A stretch of 64,000 nt of DNA from assembly GCF_047495875.1 (NCBI RefSeq), contig NC_092480.1, positions 1,612,001 to 1,676,000 on the forward strand, read 5' to 3'. Of this stretch, positions 36,701-49,400 are shown piece by piece (positions within the stretch are counted from its first letter, which is position 1; each line of letters starts with the position of its first letter). A program made the translations under genes and the position numbers. Origin of the DNA: Pithys albifrons albifrons. Lineage: Eukaryota; Chordata; Aves; Passeriformes; Thamnophilidae. A model generated the notes under the pieces. It made no database searches. It was not told where the DNA came from and worked only from the letters and a program-made list of their open reading frames with translations.

Positions 36701-39700
36701 TCTCCCTTCTCAGGTTCTTTATCTGCCCAGAATTTTTTCTTGTGTTTCAGATCTTCATGTGCTTTTATCAAGTAGAATTAGAAGCAGTTAAACATTTTCC
36801 TCCCAGGATTCTGGGACCAAACCATGGGCCAAGAGCACTGTTTGCACAGCCAAGTGAAAATCCAACACAACAATAGGAAAGGATCATTTGCCATGTGCCC
36901 TTTGCACATGTTCATTGACTCCAGCCAAGACAAACCAGTTGCTACTGAAGGAGCAGGTCTTGCAACACCAAACAAGCCCTAAAGGCTTTGAGCAAAGCCC
37001 AAACATTTGAAGGCCCTGCCCTAGAATGAGAAGAATGTGGTAAAAAGGACCCATTTTGGGTTTGGAGTTTGCAAGTCCTACTTGGGGTCTTTGGTGAGCA
37101 GATAAAGCAGAAGGAAAAGCAAAGTTCAACATCCTGAAACCCAGAAATGACCAATGTTTGTTATACCATTTCAGGGAGAGGGTTTTTAGGGGTCTATAAT
37201 CCTGACCCTCAACTATTCCACAACTTCATCCTGTTAAATGAGGCTTCAGCACTCCATAAAAACAGTCCTCCTTCAGCAACTTCAGGTGAGTTCTCCTGCA
37301 AAGCCCCTAAGCAGGTATTTAATTCAGCTTCTCTAAGATTTAATTGTGCTTTGTCACATCAACCAACGCTGACCCAGGTAGGAAATGAGATTTAAATCAA
37401 GCAGAACTCACCATCTTGAAATTCCTGCAGAATTCCTCGTGGTGAAGGAAACCCAAACCCTTCTGAGTTGCTGTGCAGAGACAAATGCTCAGTAATGACC
37501 AAACCTAACGAGGTTTGTGCTGTTACAGATGAGTCTGGCCATGAAGAACTCAGAGTTTCCTGGGCCCAGAGCCCGAGAGCTTCCAACTCCACACCACAAA
37601 CTGGGTTCAGTGGCATCTTAAACCCCATCACGTGCATTAATGTGAATGGCACCCTCCTCTTCATCGTCTCCAGGGAGCACTACCCAGTTTATGATGTGTA
37701 AGTACAAAGGCAGAACACAAGAACTCAGCCAAGGCACTTTTGCTTCAGCCACAGAGAACAAAGGGGAAGTTTTCATTTTTTTCAACATAGAATTAAGAGC
37801 AAACGTGCCTGGGAAGAACAGAATTCTCACTGATAATTGTTTTTCACATTCACTATGTGGCATAGCAGCAAACAGCATGTAAGTCATGCACAAACTGACC
37901 TTTACTTATTAAAATAAGTAAAATTAAATGTGTACATGCTGTTCCTGATGTCTGGCTGATGCTGTTTCTGGCCTCTGCTCACACTCTTTGCTTCTCCCTG
38001 ACTTACACTGGACAGTCCTTCCTCCTGACTTGAATTATCCTCCCTTTTTTGTAGTTATGGAGTTTCAGGATCTTATTGGAGTTAAGTTTAGGTTTCTATA
38101 AATTAGTTCTCACTGCCATGAGAGCCTTGCAAGCTCTGCCTTTGGGGCTGTTTATTTGGGTGGGTTCCTCCCCTATCCCCTATTTTGATTTAATTCCTGC
38201 CACTCATCCATTTACAAATAACAAATCACACCAGGGATTTGTAATCAATATAAAAACCTTTCTCTGGTTTCCACCTTGACATCTGCAGTGACCAAACACC
38301 TGGGAGGGGTCCCTGGAATTATTTTTACTCTTCTAAATAAATGTCCTTATGGGGGTTAAACATCCCTTTTTTGGGGAGGGGTTAAACATCCCTTTTTTGG
38401 GCTGGGGAGGGTTAAACAGCCCTTTTATGGGAATGGGGAGGGTTAAACAGCCCCTTTTTTGGGAATGGGGGGGTTAAACAGCCCTTTTTTGGGATTGGGG
38501 GGGGGTTAAACAGCCCCTTTTTTGGGCTGGGGAGGGGTTAAACAGCCCTTTTTTGGGCTGGGGAGGGTTAAACAGCCCTTTTATGGGAATGGGGAGGGTT
38601 AAACAGCCCCTTTTTTGGGCTGGGGAGGGTTAAACAGCCCCTTTTTTGGGCTGGGGGGGTTAAACAGCCCCTTTTTTGGGGAGGGGAGGGTTAAACAGCC
38701 CTTTTTTGGGCTGGGGAGGGTTAAACAGCCCCTTTTTTGGGGAGGGGAGGGTTAAACAGCCCTTTTTTGGGCTGGGGAGGGTTAAACAGCCCCTTTTTTG
38801 GGGAGGGGAGGGTTAAACAGCCCTTTTTTGGGCTGGGGAGGGTTAAACAGCCCCTTTTTGGGGGAGGGGAGGGTTAAACATCCCCTTTTTTGGGCTGGGG
38901 GGGGGTTAAACAGCCCTTTTTTGGGAAGGGGAGGGTTAAACAGCCCTTTTTTGGGAATGGGGGTTAAACAGCCCTTTTTTGGGGAGGGGGGGGTTAAACA
39001 GCCCCTTTTTTGGGAATGGGGGGGTTAAACAGCCCCTTTTTTGGGAATGGGGGGGTTAAACAGCCCTTTTTTGGGAAGGGGAGGGTTAAACAGCCCTTTT
39101 TTGGGAAGGGGGAGGGTTAAACAGCCCTTTTTTGGGAAGGGGGAGGGTTAAACAGCCCCTTTTTTGGGGAGGGGGGGTTAAACTGCCCTTTTTTGGAAAG
39201 GGGAGGGTTAAACAGCCCTTTTTTGGGCTGGGGGGGGTTAAACAGCCCTTTTTTGGGGAGGAGGGGGTTAAACATCCCCTTTTTTGGGAATGGGGGGTGT
39301 TAAACATCCCCTTTTTTGGGAATGGAGGTTAAACAGCCCTTTTTGGGGGGGTTAAACATCCCCTTTTTTGGGCTGGGGGGTGTTAAACAGCCCTTTTTGG
39401 GGGTGTTAAACAGCCCTTTTTTGGGAATGGGGGGTGTTAAACATCCCCTTTTTTGGGAATGGAGGGTTAAACAGCCCTTTTTTGGGAAGGGGGGGGGGTT
39501 TAACAGCCCTTTTTTTGGGGGGGGGGGTTAAACTGCCCTTTTTGGGGGTGATTCCTGGTGCTCCATATTTTTTGGGGGGGAGAAGTAGTTGGAGGAACCC
39601 AAAATAAAGCTGGGGGTGAATAAACACTGGAGAAATGTGAACAATTAAGGCTTCAGAGCCCAAACTCCCACTGATGGTGGGATGGACAATAGCTCTGCCT

Positions 39701-40439
39701 CAATAAACCTCTGCTGCAATCAGGAACCTACAGCAAAAAATAAAATCAAGGTAATGACCCCAACTTTTCTACTTTCCCTCCTAGAAACAACCTGTACAAC
39801 ACAAATGCTCAGTTTGACTGGGGAGACTTCCGAGGCCTCAGGGAGGAGGTCAGAGAGGCCTCCCAGAAATTCCTGCTCTTCCTTTTCCAGTTCCAGGCTC
39901 CAGGCACCTTCGTGCTCAGGCTGAGCAGCAACAGGCACAAGAGAATGGTTGGTACCCAACAATCCTGCCCTGGCATTGCCAGTGCCCCTCTTGGCAGAGC
40001 AGCCCATGGGCCATGGGAGAGTTTGGAAACATGGGAGGTTTTAAAAATAATAGAGAATATTTTTTTATATGTCCTGTACAGGTGAGTGCAACAATAAAAG
40101 GTGAATTTACATCTTGGTGGGTTAAATGTGAGGGTTAAAGGATGCAAGTCCTGCAAAGCTTTGACTGTAACAGGGAAATAACGTTTTTTACAGAAATGTT
40201 TGCAGGTTTAGATGAGCTGCAGTGACTCATGGCTGCCCTTTCTCCCCCAGTACCTGAGGGTGATGCCAGAGGGAGGACAGTGCTACGAAGAGGGGCCCTT
40301 CCTGCCCACAACACCCAGGTTTGCTGTCCAGGTGGGCATTGCCAGGCACAGGGAGCTCCTGCTCAAGCCTGACTGGGCAGCAGTGGCTGCAGCGAGCACA
40401 GGACTCCTCATGGTGCTTGTTGCCTCTGTGGCACTGACA
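33729..40439 (+). CDS. Ectodomain and start of TM: exons 1-9 of the receptor-like gene
   Basis: Exons 33729-33870, 34261-34484, 35500-35664, 35866-36048, 36281-36401, 37175-37285, 37529-37697, 39785-39947, 40251-40439. Exons 1-2 hold Cys patterns CPAGFFCPEG, CPAGTF, CQPCPVHFFSPSP and CLPCG, diagnostic of GCC2/GCC3 repeats. Exons 3-4 hold a second Cys-rich part (CACPPGH, CLTKKGWAKYC, LCICQTASLEGVCDSQC). Exons 5-9 lack many Cys and look beta-rich (GTFVLRLSSNRHKRMYLRV), ending in the hydrophobic AAASTGLLMVLVASVALT. The exon at 39,785 uses a weak donor, ATG|GTTGGT. The start exon reads its signal peptide through a T-rich tract ending in CAG, which could also be a splice acceptor at 33,765. Confidence 0.85.
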
Positions 40440-43400
40440 GTAAGTGAGTTCCACAAACTGGGGGTTTAGAGCACATGGCAACATTTCATGCAGTGATCCC
40501 ACAAGTTGTTCCCCTGAAGCATCACCCACAAAGCTGAAAATCAGAATTAACTGTAACTCAACCTCATGTTCTGTACATGGGCTAAAATCCAGCCCTAAGA
40601 ACTGATCCAGAGCCACCAAAGCCAAAGGACATTCACCTCTTCCACAGCCCACCTGGGGACACTCAAGGGAGAAATGAACTTCTTTCCTATTTCCTCATTC
40701 ATCAATGAGATGCCAATTTTTTTCTCAAGTGTCTGACCAAAACTGCCTCAAAATAAAGACAAATACTGAAAATCTTTTACAAAAAAAATGTCACTCATGA
40801 ATAAGTTTCTCCAACATCTCATTTCCTTATTCAGAGAGAAGTCCCAGAGACCACAACCCACCTGAGATCAGACTCAAACCCAAGGTGGTCACTCAGACCA
40901 TTAACACCCCAAATAGTCATTAATTTTTGTTTCTAGCATGTTCTGAATTCACCAGGATATTTTTTTCTGCAACCAGGCTATGAGGTAATGATAGAAAATG
41001 TGATTTATTCACAACAGACAGCTGAACTTCCTTCCCTTTGGTTTCAGCCCTCTCTGCTGGGATTACTAATTCTGTTTTAGTACAAATTAATGACATATTT
41101 GGAAACCAGACTCTCAGGGTCTTTGCCTGACAGGTGGTGATGGATCCTGCTTGTTGAGAGAACAGTGTGTGAATCACATTGACAGGACATCACAAAGAGG
41201 AGGAACTTACTTGCTGAATTCTGTGTTTTGCAGCTCCTCTGCCAGGGGCTGGGCTGGTCCCAGAGGGGCAGCCCCTGCCCTGCATTCCGGAGGCAGCAGC
41301 TGAGGTACAACCTGGACAGCTTCTCCTCCACCATTCCTGGAGTCTTCTCCATCCCCAAATGCCACCCCTGGGGGCAGCCCCAGGGCAGGGTGGGTGGGAC
41401 CTCCTGCAGCGCTCCAGGAGCAGGTGAGGTGGCCCAAAGGGAAAGATGATGGCAGGTGGCCCAGAGGCTGCTGAGCTCAAATTCACCAGCAGTTCCCTTC
41501 AAACCCAGGCTGGAATTAAAGGAAAATCATTAATAAATGACTCTCCATGTTTCAGCCTCTGTCCTGAGGAGAGGTGGAGTTTGGGGGCCTGAAGAGCAGA
41601 TAGACCTCGAGTCCTTTAATACCAAGGTTTTCTTTGAGCTGCTGCTGAGACAGTCCCTGTCTGTCACAACCACCCTGGGCCACTTCAAGGAAGAGGTGAA
41701 TCCTTTTTTGGGGCTGCTTTTTATGCAGAAAGAGCCTAAAACACATAGCTTTATCTGTTATAATTTTTCACTGACCTTGGGCTATTAAGTAGATGTTTTA
41801 TTTCAACTTTCACCTTTTCAGAACATGAAACACAAATATATCCTCATCTTCTTAAGCTTGTTGTTTACAACATGTAATATAATCAGGAAAATAATGACCT
41901 CAAGGCAGAACATTTTGGTTTTCTTATAGTACTGACCTGATAGAACTTTAGGAAAGTGGCTTCATCAAGAAAAATACTGACCTCAATGCAGAACATTTTG
42001 GGTCTTATGGACTGACCTGATAGAACTTTTGGAAAGTGATTTCATCAAGAAAAATACTGACCTCAATGCAGAACATTTTGGGTTTCTTATGGACTGACCT
42101 GATAGAACTTTAGGAAAGTGGCTTCATCTTCCAGCTTCAATTTTTCACCTGCCAAATGAAAATAATCTGAATTTCCCTGGCACAGCCTGGAGAGCTGCAG
42201 ATTAAATTGAGGAGAAATGAGTCAGTCGATGTACAGTAACATGTGAGGGTGGAATTTGAATTTTGTCATCAATACCTCAGTTGAAGGCAAAGGGAGAGGG
42301 TTTCACAGCCCTAAGGAGGAATCGAACTGTTGCTCTCCTGCAACTCCACGCGAAGTTTAAAGGACAGCAGAGGGAGCTGGATCCCAACAAGCCCTTAACA
42401 AATAATGGGGAGAAAACATCGTGTGAGACAAGGCAATAATGTTTGTGCTGATCTGACACCAGCCTGAGGTTCTGTTACATAAAAAGCTGTTTATTTTGAA
42501 GTTTATTCCCAGCTCCAAATCCTCTCTCTTCCAGTCCTAACACCACCTTTCTCTTCTCTTTTGGGCTCAGGTAAAAACGCTCTACCACAAACTCTCAACT
42601 GAAACGTCTGCTCTGAAACACCTCTGGATGAAGACCCTGAACATCCCAGGACAGGAGGGGGCTGAGGGCACCGAGCCAGAGGGCTGTGCCAGGGCAAAGC
42701 AACAGGTGGGGGCTCACCCAGCAATATTTACACCCAGAACCACAAAGCAAGTCCTCAGTACCCTCTTTTAAAAGTTTTAGTGCAAAATGTCACTCTTGGA
42801 ATTACAGATATTTAATATTTCGTAGGTTGCAAAGCAATTGATTGGAATTTGTGTGACCAACAGGCAGCACTGGGTCTCTGCAGCAGCCAAAGCTGCTGCC
42901 ACTGCTTTGTGCTGACACAGAAACTCACCTCTGAAAGATTAGGCTTTATTATCATTATTATTATTATGGTTATTATTATTATTATTATTTATTACTTATT
43001 ATTATTAACTATTATTATTCAATGTCATTATTAATTATTGTTATTATTTAATATAATTAATAATTATTATTTAATATTACCATTAACTATTATTATTCAA
43101 TGTCATTATTAATTATTCTTATTATTTAATATTATTAATAATTATTGTTTAATATTAATATTAACTATTATTCAATGTCATTATTAATTATTCTTATTAT
43201 TTAATATTACCATTAACTATTATTATTCAATATAATTATGAATTATTTTAATATTTAATATTATTTATTATTATTCAATATAATTTAAACTATTATTATT
43301 TAATATCATCATTAATTATTTTTATTATTTAATATATATTATATATATTATAATAAAAATAAATTGAAAAAATAAATTGAAAAAATAAATTGAAAAAATA

Positions 43401-46400
43401 AATTGAAAAAATAAATTGAAAAAATAAATTACAACAAAAATATACTCACCATTTCACTTGGAAAAATACAGGTGCAACACAGTAAAGAGTTGCTAAAGGT
43501 GATTTTTATTTAATGAATCATTCTGTCTCTTGTTAAAAGGACCCCCAGAGTCATTGGTCAGATCTGGATAAATGCTGATTACAATAATTACATCATTGGA
43601 ATTCAACATATTAGAGCTGTCAGCTCAAATTAACACATCAAAATCATTTTGAATTTCTAACCTTTGCCAGTTTAATGGGGGGCAGAAAAGTTGCCAACTC
43701 TGTTTACAGCTGGAATAAAAAAAATAATAAATTAAAATACCTTTGGATTTTCTATCCCCCCCAGGCAGAAGAGGAGATGCAGCGAAGGAAAGAGTTGGCT
43801 GCTGAGTATGAGGAAGGTGTGAAGAAGCAGATGCAGTTACTGCAGCAGGAGCTGAGGGGGCAGGAGGAGAACTGGGTGCTCTTCAGCTGTGCCCTCAGGA
43901 AGGGGCTCAGGCTGGCAGAGGAGCTCACAGACCAGCTGGCTCCTGGGGGAAACCACCCCCAGGGCTGCACAAGGTACTGAACAGGCTGCAAAGTTCTGCT
44001 GCAGCTTTGCTGCCCAGGAAGGTTTTACAGGAAGGAAATTTCATTGCCCTGTGGTTGGCAGTGCCAGTATCTTTGAGTTTAAAGCTGAGCCTTGATCCAG
44101 AAAATCAGATGGTGGAGATTCCAAGCCTTCCCCCTTCCCTCCCCTCCCCAAGCCTTCCCCCTTCCCTCCCCTCCCCAAGCCTTCCCCCTTCCCTCCCCAA
44201 GCCTCCCCCCTTCCCTCCCCAAGCCTCCCCCCTTCCCTCCCCAAGCCTTCCCCCTTCCCTCCCCAAGCCTTCCCCCTTCCCTCCCCAAGCCTTCCCCCTT
44301 CCCTTCCCAAGCCTTCCCTTCCCGTCCCTCCCCTCCCCAAGCCTTCCCCTCCCCTCTCCAAGCCTTCCCGTCCCCTCCCCAAGCCTTCCCTTCCCGTCCC
44401 TTCCCTCCCCAAGCCTTCCCTTCCCGTCCCTCCCCTCCCCAAGCCTCCCCTCCCCTCCGATGGCAGGAGCTGTTCTGTCTCTTGCCTGCAGGCTCTTGGC
44501 CCAGCTGGAAGATGCCACCAACATCATGGCAAGTGCCACCCAGAGGGAGTGCCAGCGCCTCAGAGCCTGGGCAGTGCTGGGGGAAGGGGCAGGAGCTCCC
44601 CTTCTGAGCCAGGACCAGACCAGGACACTCACCCAGCAGGAACTGATGGGTAACCACAGCCCCCAGAAACCTGCTGGGATGTGTGAGGGTGTGTGAGGAA
44701 GGGGGAGGCAGCTCAGTGTGGCACAGGTGGGAAAACACAGGGCACAAAAAACAACTAGGACACAAAAAATAGCCAGGACACAAAAACCAACCTACAGCCA
44801 AGTCCAAAAAGAGCATGTTCAGAAAACATCCTCCTTGAATTCCCACTAACAACTTGTGAATTAAGGAGTTGTCATCAGTGAGTTTCTATGTTGGTTCTTA
44901 GGGAGAATGTCAGAGTTGCATTCATTAAGATCTTTGAGTGCTAACTAATTATCTCCCAGCAACAGCAAGGGAAATGAACTGTTCTGTGGGCAAGTCTCAG
45001 AAGTTAATTCATTAGTTCTTCAGTGTTTGGCTGTTTTCTGATATTGTCATCTGTGTTTTGGTGTGACAAAATGATACCAGACACCAAAATCCCTCTTTCC
45101 TTCACCCTTGTAAAAGGAACAGAAGGAAAGAAAGGGCAGTGAAACCACCTTGGGTGTTGCAGTGATGCTGCAGACTGAGGCAGTGACATCTAAACCCTGA
45201 ATGGACATTCAGGAGACATCAGTCTCCTCCTCCCTGTTGAGGAGCTCATGCAGAGAGAACAGAACTGCCACATACTGCAGGCATTGCCCCATTTTTCTGT
45301 ACAAGGCAGGGGGAAGCCTCAGTTAAATTATTCTCACCCCTTCTCTCCCCTTGCAGATGATTTTTATGAACCAGCAAACCCCTCCCCACACCCCCCCCTT
45401 TTGTGCAAGACCCACAGGCTGTTTCTTCTCCCCCTCCCCATCTGCTGTAACCTGTTTTTAGGCTCCGGTGGTGCTGTTGGAGCCCCTGACATGATCTACA
45501 GGGATCCCACCACGGGGCTGCTCCTTCCCTTCCCTCACTGCTCCCTGTTGCTGCCCAGCCACTGCCCTGCACCAGTGCCCAGCCACCACTTCCTGCACCC
45601 CCAGACTGGAAAGGTGCTTCCCACAGCTGGGAATGTTGGATATGACCCCCTCACATCCAGGCTGGTCTGTGCTGCTGACTCTGGCTCGGGTAAGTGCCAC
45701 AATACAGCAATAAGTTGGTCCAACTTGGTGGTTTGTGGAGCAGAGTTATGATGTGGGAGCCAAAGAGTCCAATCTGCTGCACCAACATCCACTTTTCCTG
45801 TAACAAAACCCAATGAAAATCTGAGAAAGCTTCTCCCCAGCATGGCACTGGAAGGCAGGGTTGTTCAGAGGGGTGTAAGACCTACTGTGGATGAGATGGA
45901 TTTGGTGTTACAAAGCTTGGAGACAAGGAGGTGTTGAGATATTCCTCATTTCTGACAGAATTCAGCCCCTCTGTTCATTAAACTACAAAGAGTAAATGCT
46001 AAGAAACTTGCAGCATTAAGGGAATGGCCAAAGGAAAAGAATTCAGTTTGAAAAACCTCCCCACCCTTCAGACAATCACCTCAAACCTCTCTGCTCCTCC
46101 TGCAGGTGGGCGACACAGGCCTGAAGTGCCCATCTTTCCCTACATTCCTTACCCATTTTGTTCCAACACCAACCTGCCTGTGGAGACAAAGCTTCCAGTG
46201 CTGTGTCCTGAAAAAATCTTCAGCATGGGAGGCCTGATGTTGGATCCAGCCACAGGGATAGAAGTGCCAGTGCTGGGGGTGACGGTGCACCCGCTCACGG
46301 GGCAGAGCCTGGCGGTGGGTGGCACGTACCTGAACCCCCTCACTGGCACAGTGACACCTCTGGAGATCTGGGGGCCCATGGTGGAGCCAGAGGGAGGCAG

Positions 46401-49400
46401 GATTGTCCCAATCCTGGGAGCTGGTTTGGATGGGAGCACTGGTAGGTAAAGGAGTGCCCTTGGTGTGCCCAGTTCCAGCTGTCCCAAGTCACTGGTTCGA
46501 GGCACAGACCACAACAAGCCTAAAAACTCTCTGTGCTCACCCCCCACCTCCTCCTGCCAAGCCCAGCTGTGAACACTTGTGCACTTCAGCTCTTCCAGAC
46601 AGCAATCCTTCTCTTTCCTGTAGCTCTGCTTTAAAATTTATCACTTCCAAACTCAGTAAAACTGTCTGGTGACTGTGAGAGGTATCTGAGGTCACCATTC
46701 CTTGACTGTGACACAAACCACCAAAGCTGGTTTGACTTACAGATGGTCCCATTGCTCTATTACAATATTAAAAGTATCATTTAGAAGCTTGGGGAGGGGT
46801 TGAAGTTCTAGATTCTTAAAAAACATTTTCATATCACTAGAATGCAGTGTTAGAATATACCCTACACCCAAAAAGAGGAATGTGGACCCTGATCTTGTGA
46901 AGCAGAAAGTAAGAGACTTGCTTAAGAACACTTTGTGAGCTGAATTACTTTATAAACCACCTCAACTTCCCCACCCCAAGTGTTCCAATGATCCCATTCC
47001 TGCTTCCCTTGAAGTAAATGCTCAATGTGCCCTTTCCTAAGTGGAAAGGGCTGAAATCCCGTGAGGAGCTGCCAGGTCCTGTCCTATCCTTTCTCCTGTT
47101 CCTTACCTGCAGGAGAAGTTTTGCCTCTTGGGGGGCTGGTGGACCCTTCTGGACACCTGATGGTTCTCGGAGATGCCTTCCCTGAGCCTCTGAGTGGGAA
47201 GCTGTGCCGGGTGCAGGGGGTTCACCTGCAGCAGGGCAAGGTCCTGCCCCACACTGGGGGGTACCAGGCTGTGCTGGAGGCTGACTGGCTGCTCTCCCAA
47301 ACCCACGTGCTGGACACCCTCAAGCAGCTCAAGGCAGCAGTTCTGGAAGGTTTCTGCCTGGCAGAGAGATTGGCAGCTCTAAAGGCTGCAGCAGAAGACA
47401 CAAGGAGGACTTTCAGCACCAAGTGTTACCACACCATGCACTGCCTGCAAAGCCTGGGGGAGAAACAGGAAATTGCTTCAAGGCTCAGGAGTAATGGGGG
47501 CAAACTGGGTAGGTGTAAACCAACCAGGCTGTTTTCATGCCATTCCACCAAGGGTTACAGCAATGCACCCCCTGAGACTCCTGGGGGGGTCCTGGGCAGG
47601 GCTGAGGTTGGACTCGATGGTCCCTGTGGGTTCCTTCCAGCTCAGAATACTCTGGGATCCCATCACAGCATTTGGCCAGCACATCAACACCTCAAATTCT
47701 GGGAAGATTCCTCTCAAAAAACCTGCTCTAGCAAACCTGATGATGCACCCAGCCAGGTCCTGACTGGGAGCTGGAGCAGAATAACAGCCTTGGAACCCTC
47801 TGGAAGGAAAAGCAGTTCTTTTCATCTCCAAACCATTCCATGTTTTACATTTCTCATCTCTTTTGAACAAACTAGGCATGATCAAGTACCCTGGCACAGA
47901 GGAGTGGATCCCTGCAGTGTTTGGAATGAAAATCCCAGATCCAGGGGGATCCAGTCTGATGGTGCCAGTTCTGGGAGTAGACTGGGACTGGAACACTGGG
48001 CAGCCCTTCCCACTGGCAGGAACCATGGAAGACACAACTGGGAAAGGTAGAGCAGGAAACTGGCTGATGTGAATAATAAATAACAATGTCAAATCACCAG
48101 ACTAAAGCAGATCAGCCTCTGCCTCAACACTGAGTGGGAAATGTGGGATTTGTCATCTAAATCCAAAATATTGCACTTAGTTTGTCTTTGTCCCCAGGCC
48201 TTGTCCCCATCACTGTTGGTGCCAGAACCATCAATGCAGTGACAGGTGAAATTGGGCCTGTCATTGGGGCTCACACCAACCCCTGGACACACAATGTCAT
48301 TCCTGCTGTCCAGTCCCTTGGAGCTTTACCACGAAGAGCCACAGATCCAGATCTGGTAATCAGAGTTCCAGCAAACTCTCTTTACTTGCAGGTTTTTATC
48401 TGTGGGAAATTCTTTGTTGGTGCTTTTCTGCTACAGGGTGGAAGTTTCCCTTCTTTCTCTGCCCCACAAGTAGCATTTTCCTATAGTACATGACAGAAAT
48501 ACATCATTATTCTTACCTCTTCTCTTTCCATTATCTGCTCTTTTCCTTCCATCTATTTGTCCTTTTTTTCTGCTGGTCTTTGTACCTTCTATTTGATATC
48601 TTTAAATTCTATTTGATGTCTTTTCCCTACCCTGAAACACACATTGATTTGGACACAAATTATAACACACAGAGATTTAGGACTGCAAATATTCATCCCC
48701 TGTGGCCACAAAGGCCCTGAGTGGGGACGTCATCCCTGACTTGAACAAAGTTTGTGATCTTCCCTCAGCTTCCTGCAGAGCTGAGCTGTCCTCTCTGCCA
48801 TTGCTTTCCAGCTGGACTTCCTAGAGAAGGAAATAAACTCAAGGCATTTATACTGGCAGTGCAGAAGGAAAAAGGAAGAAGGGCTTCTAAAGAAGCTGAA
48901 CTCTCTGTTTCTTCACCTCCCTGAAGCTGCAAAAGAGGGAAAGGCACAACAGGTATGGGGCACTTTGGTTCTCAGCTGCCTCCAGGTCTCTGGAGGGTCT
49001 CTGGGGGTCTCTAAGGGGTCTTTGGGGGGTATCTCAGGGGTCTCTGGGGGGGTCTTTGGGGGTTCTCTCAGGGGTCACTGGGGGGTCTCTGGAGGTCTCT
49101 GGGGGATCTCTCGGGGTCTCTGGGGGGTTTCTTGGGGTCTCTAAGGGGTCTCTGGGGGTTCTCTCAGGGGTCTCTGGGGGGGTCTTTGGGGGTTCTCTCA
49201 GGGGTCACTGGGGGGGTCTCTGGAGGTCTCTGGGGGATCTCTCAGGGGTCTCTGGGGGGTTTCTTGGGGTCTCTAAGGGGTCATTGGGGGGTCTCTGGTG
49301 GTCTCTGGGGGGTCTCCAGTTCTTTAAAGATTCCTCAGTGATTCACACCCATCAAATTGAAATATCACTGATGGTGTTGTTTGAATCCAAGTTATTCCCC

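Noticed and set aside
44007..44852. Pro/Ser-rich and Gly/Glu-rich frames on both strands
   Set aside because: They result from the pyrimidine-rich repeat. The real exon in this stretch is 44,492-44,649.
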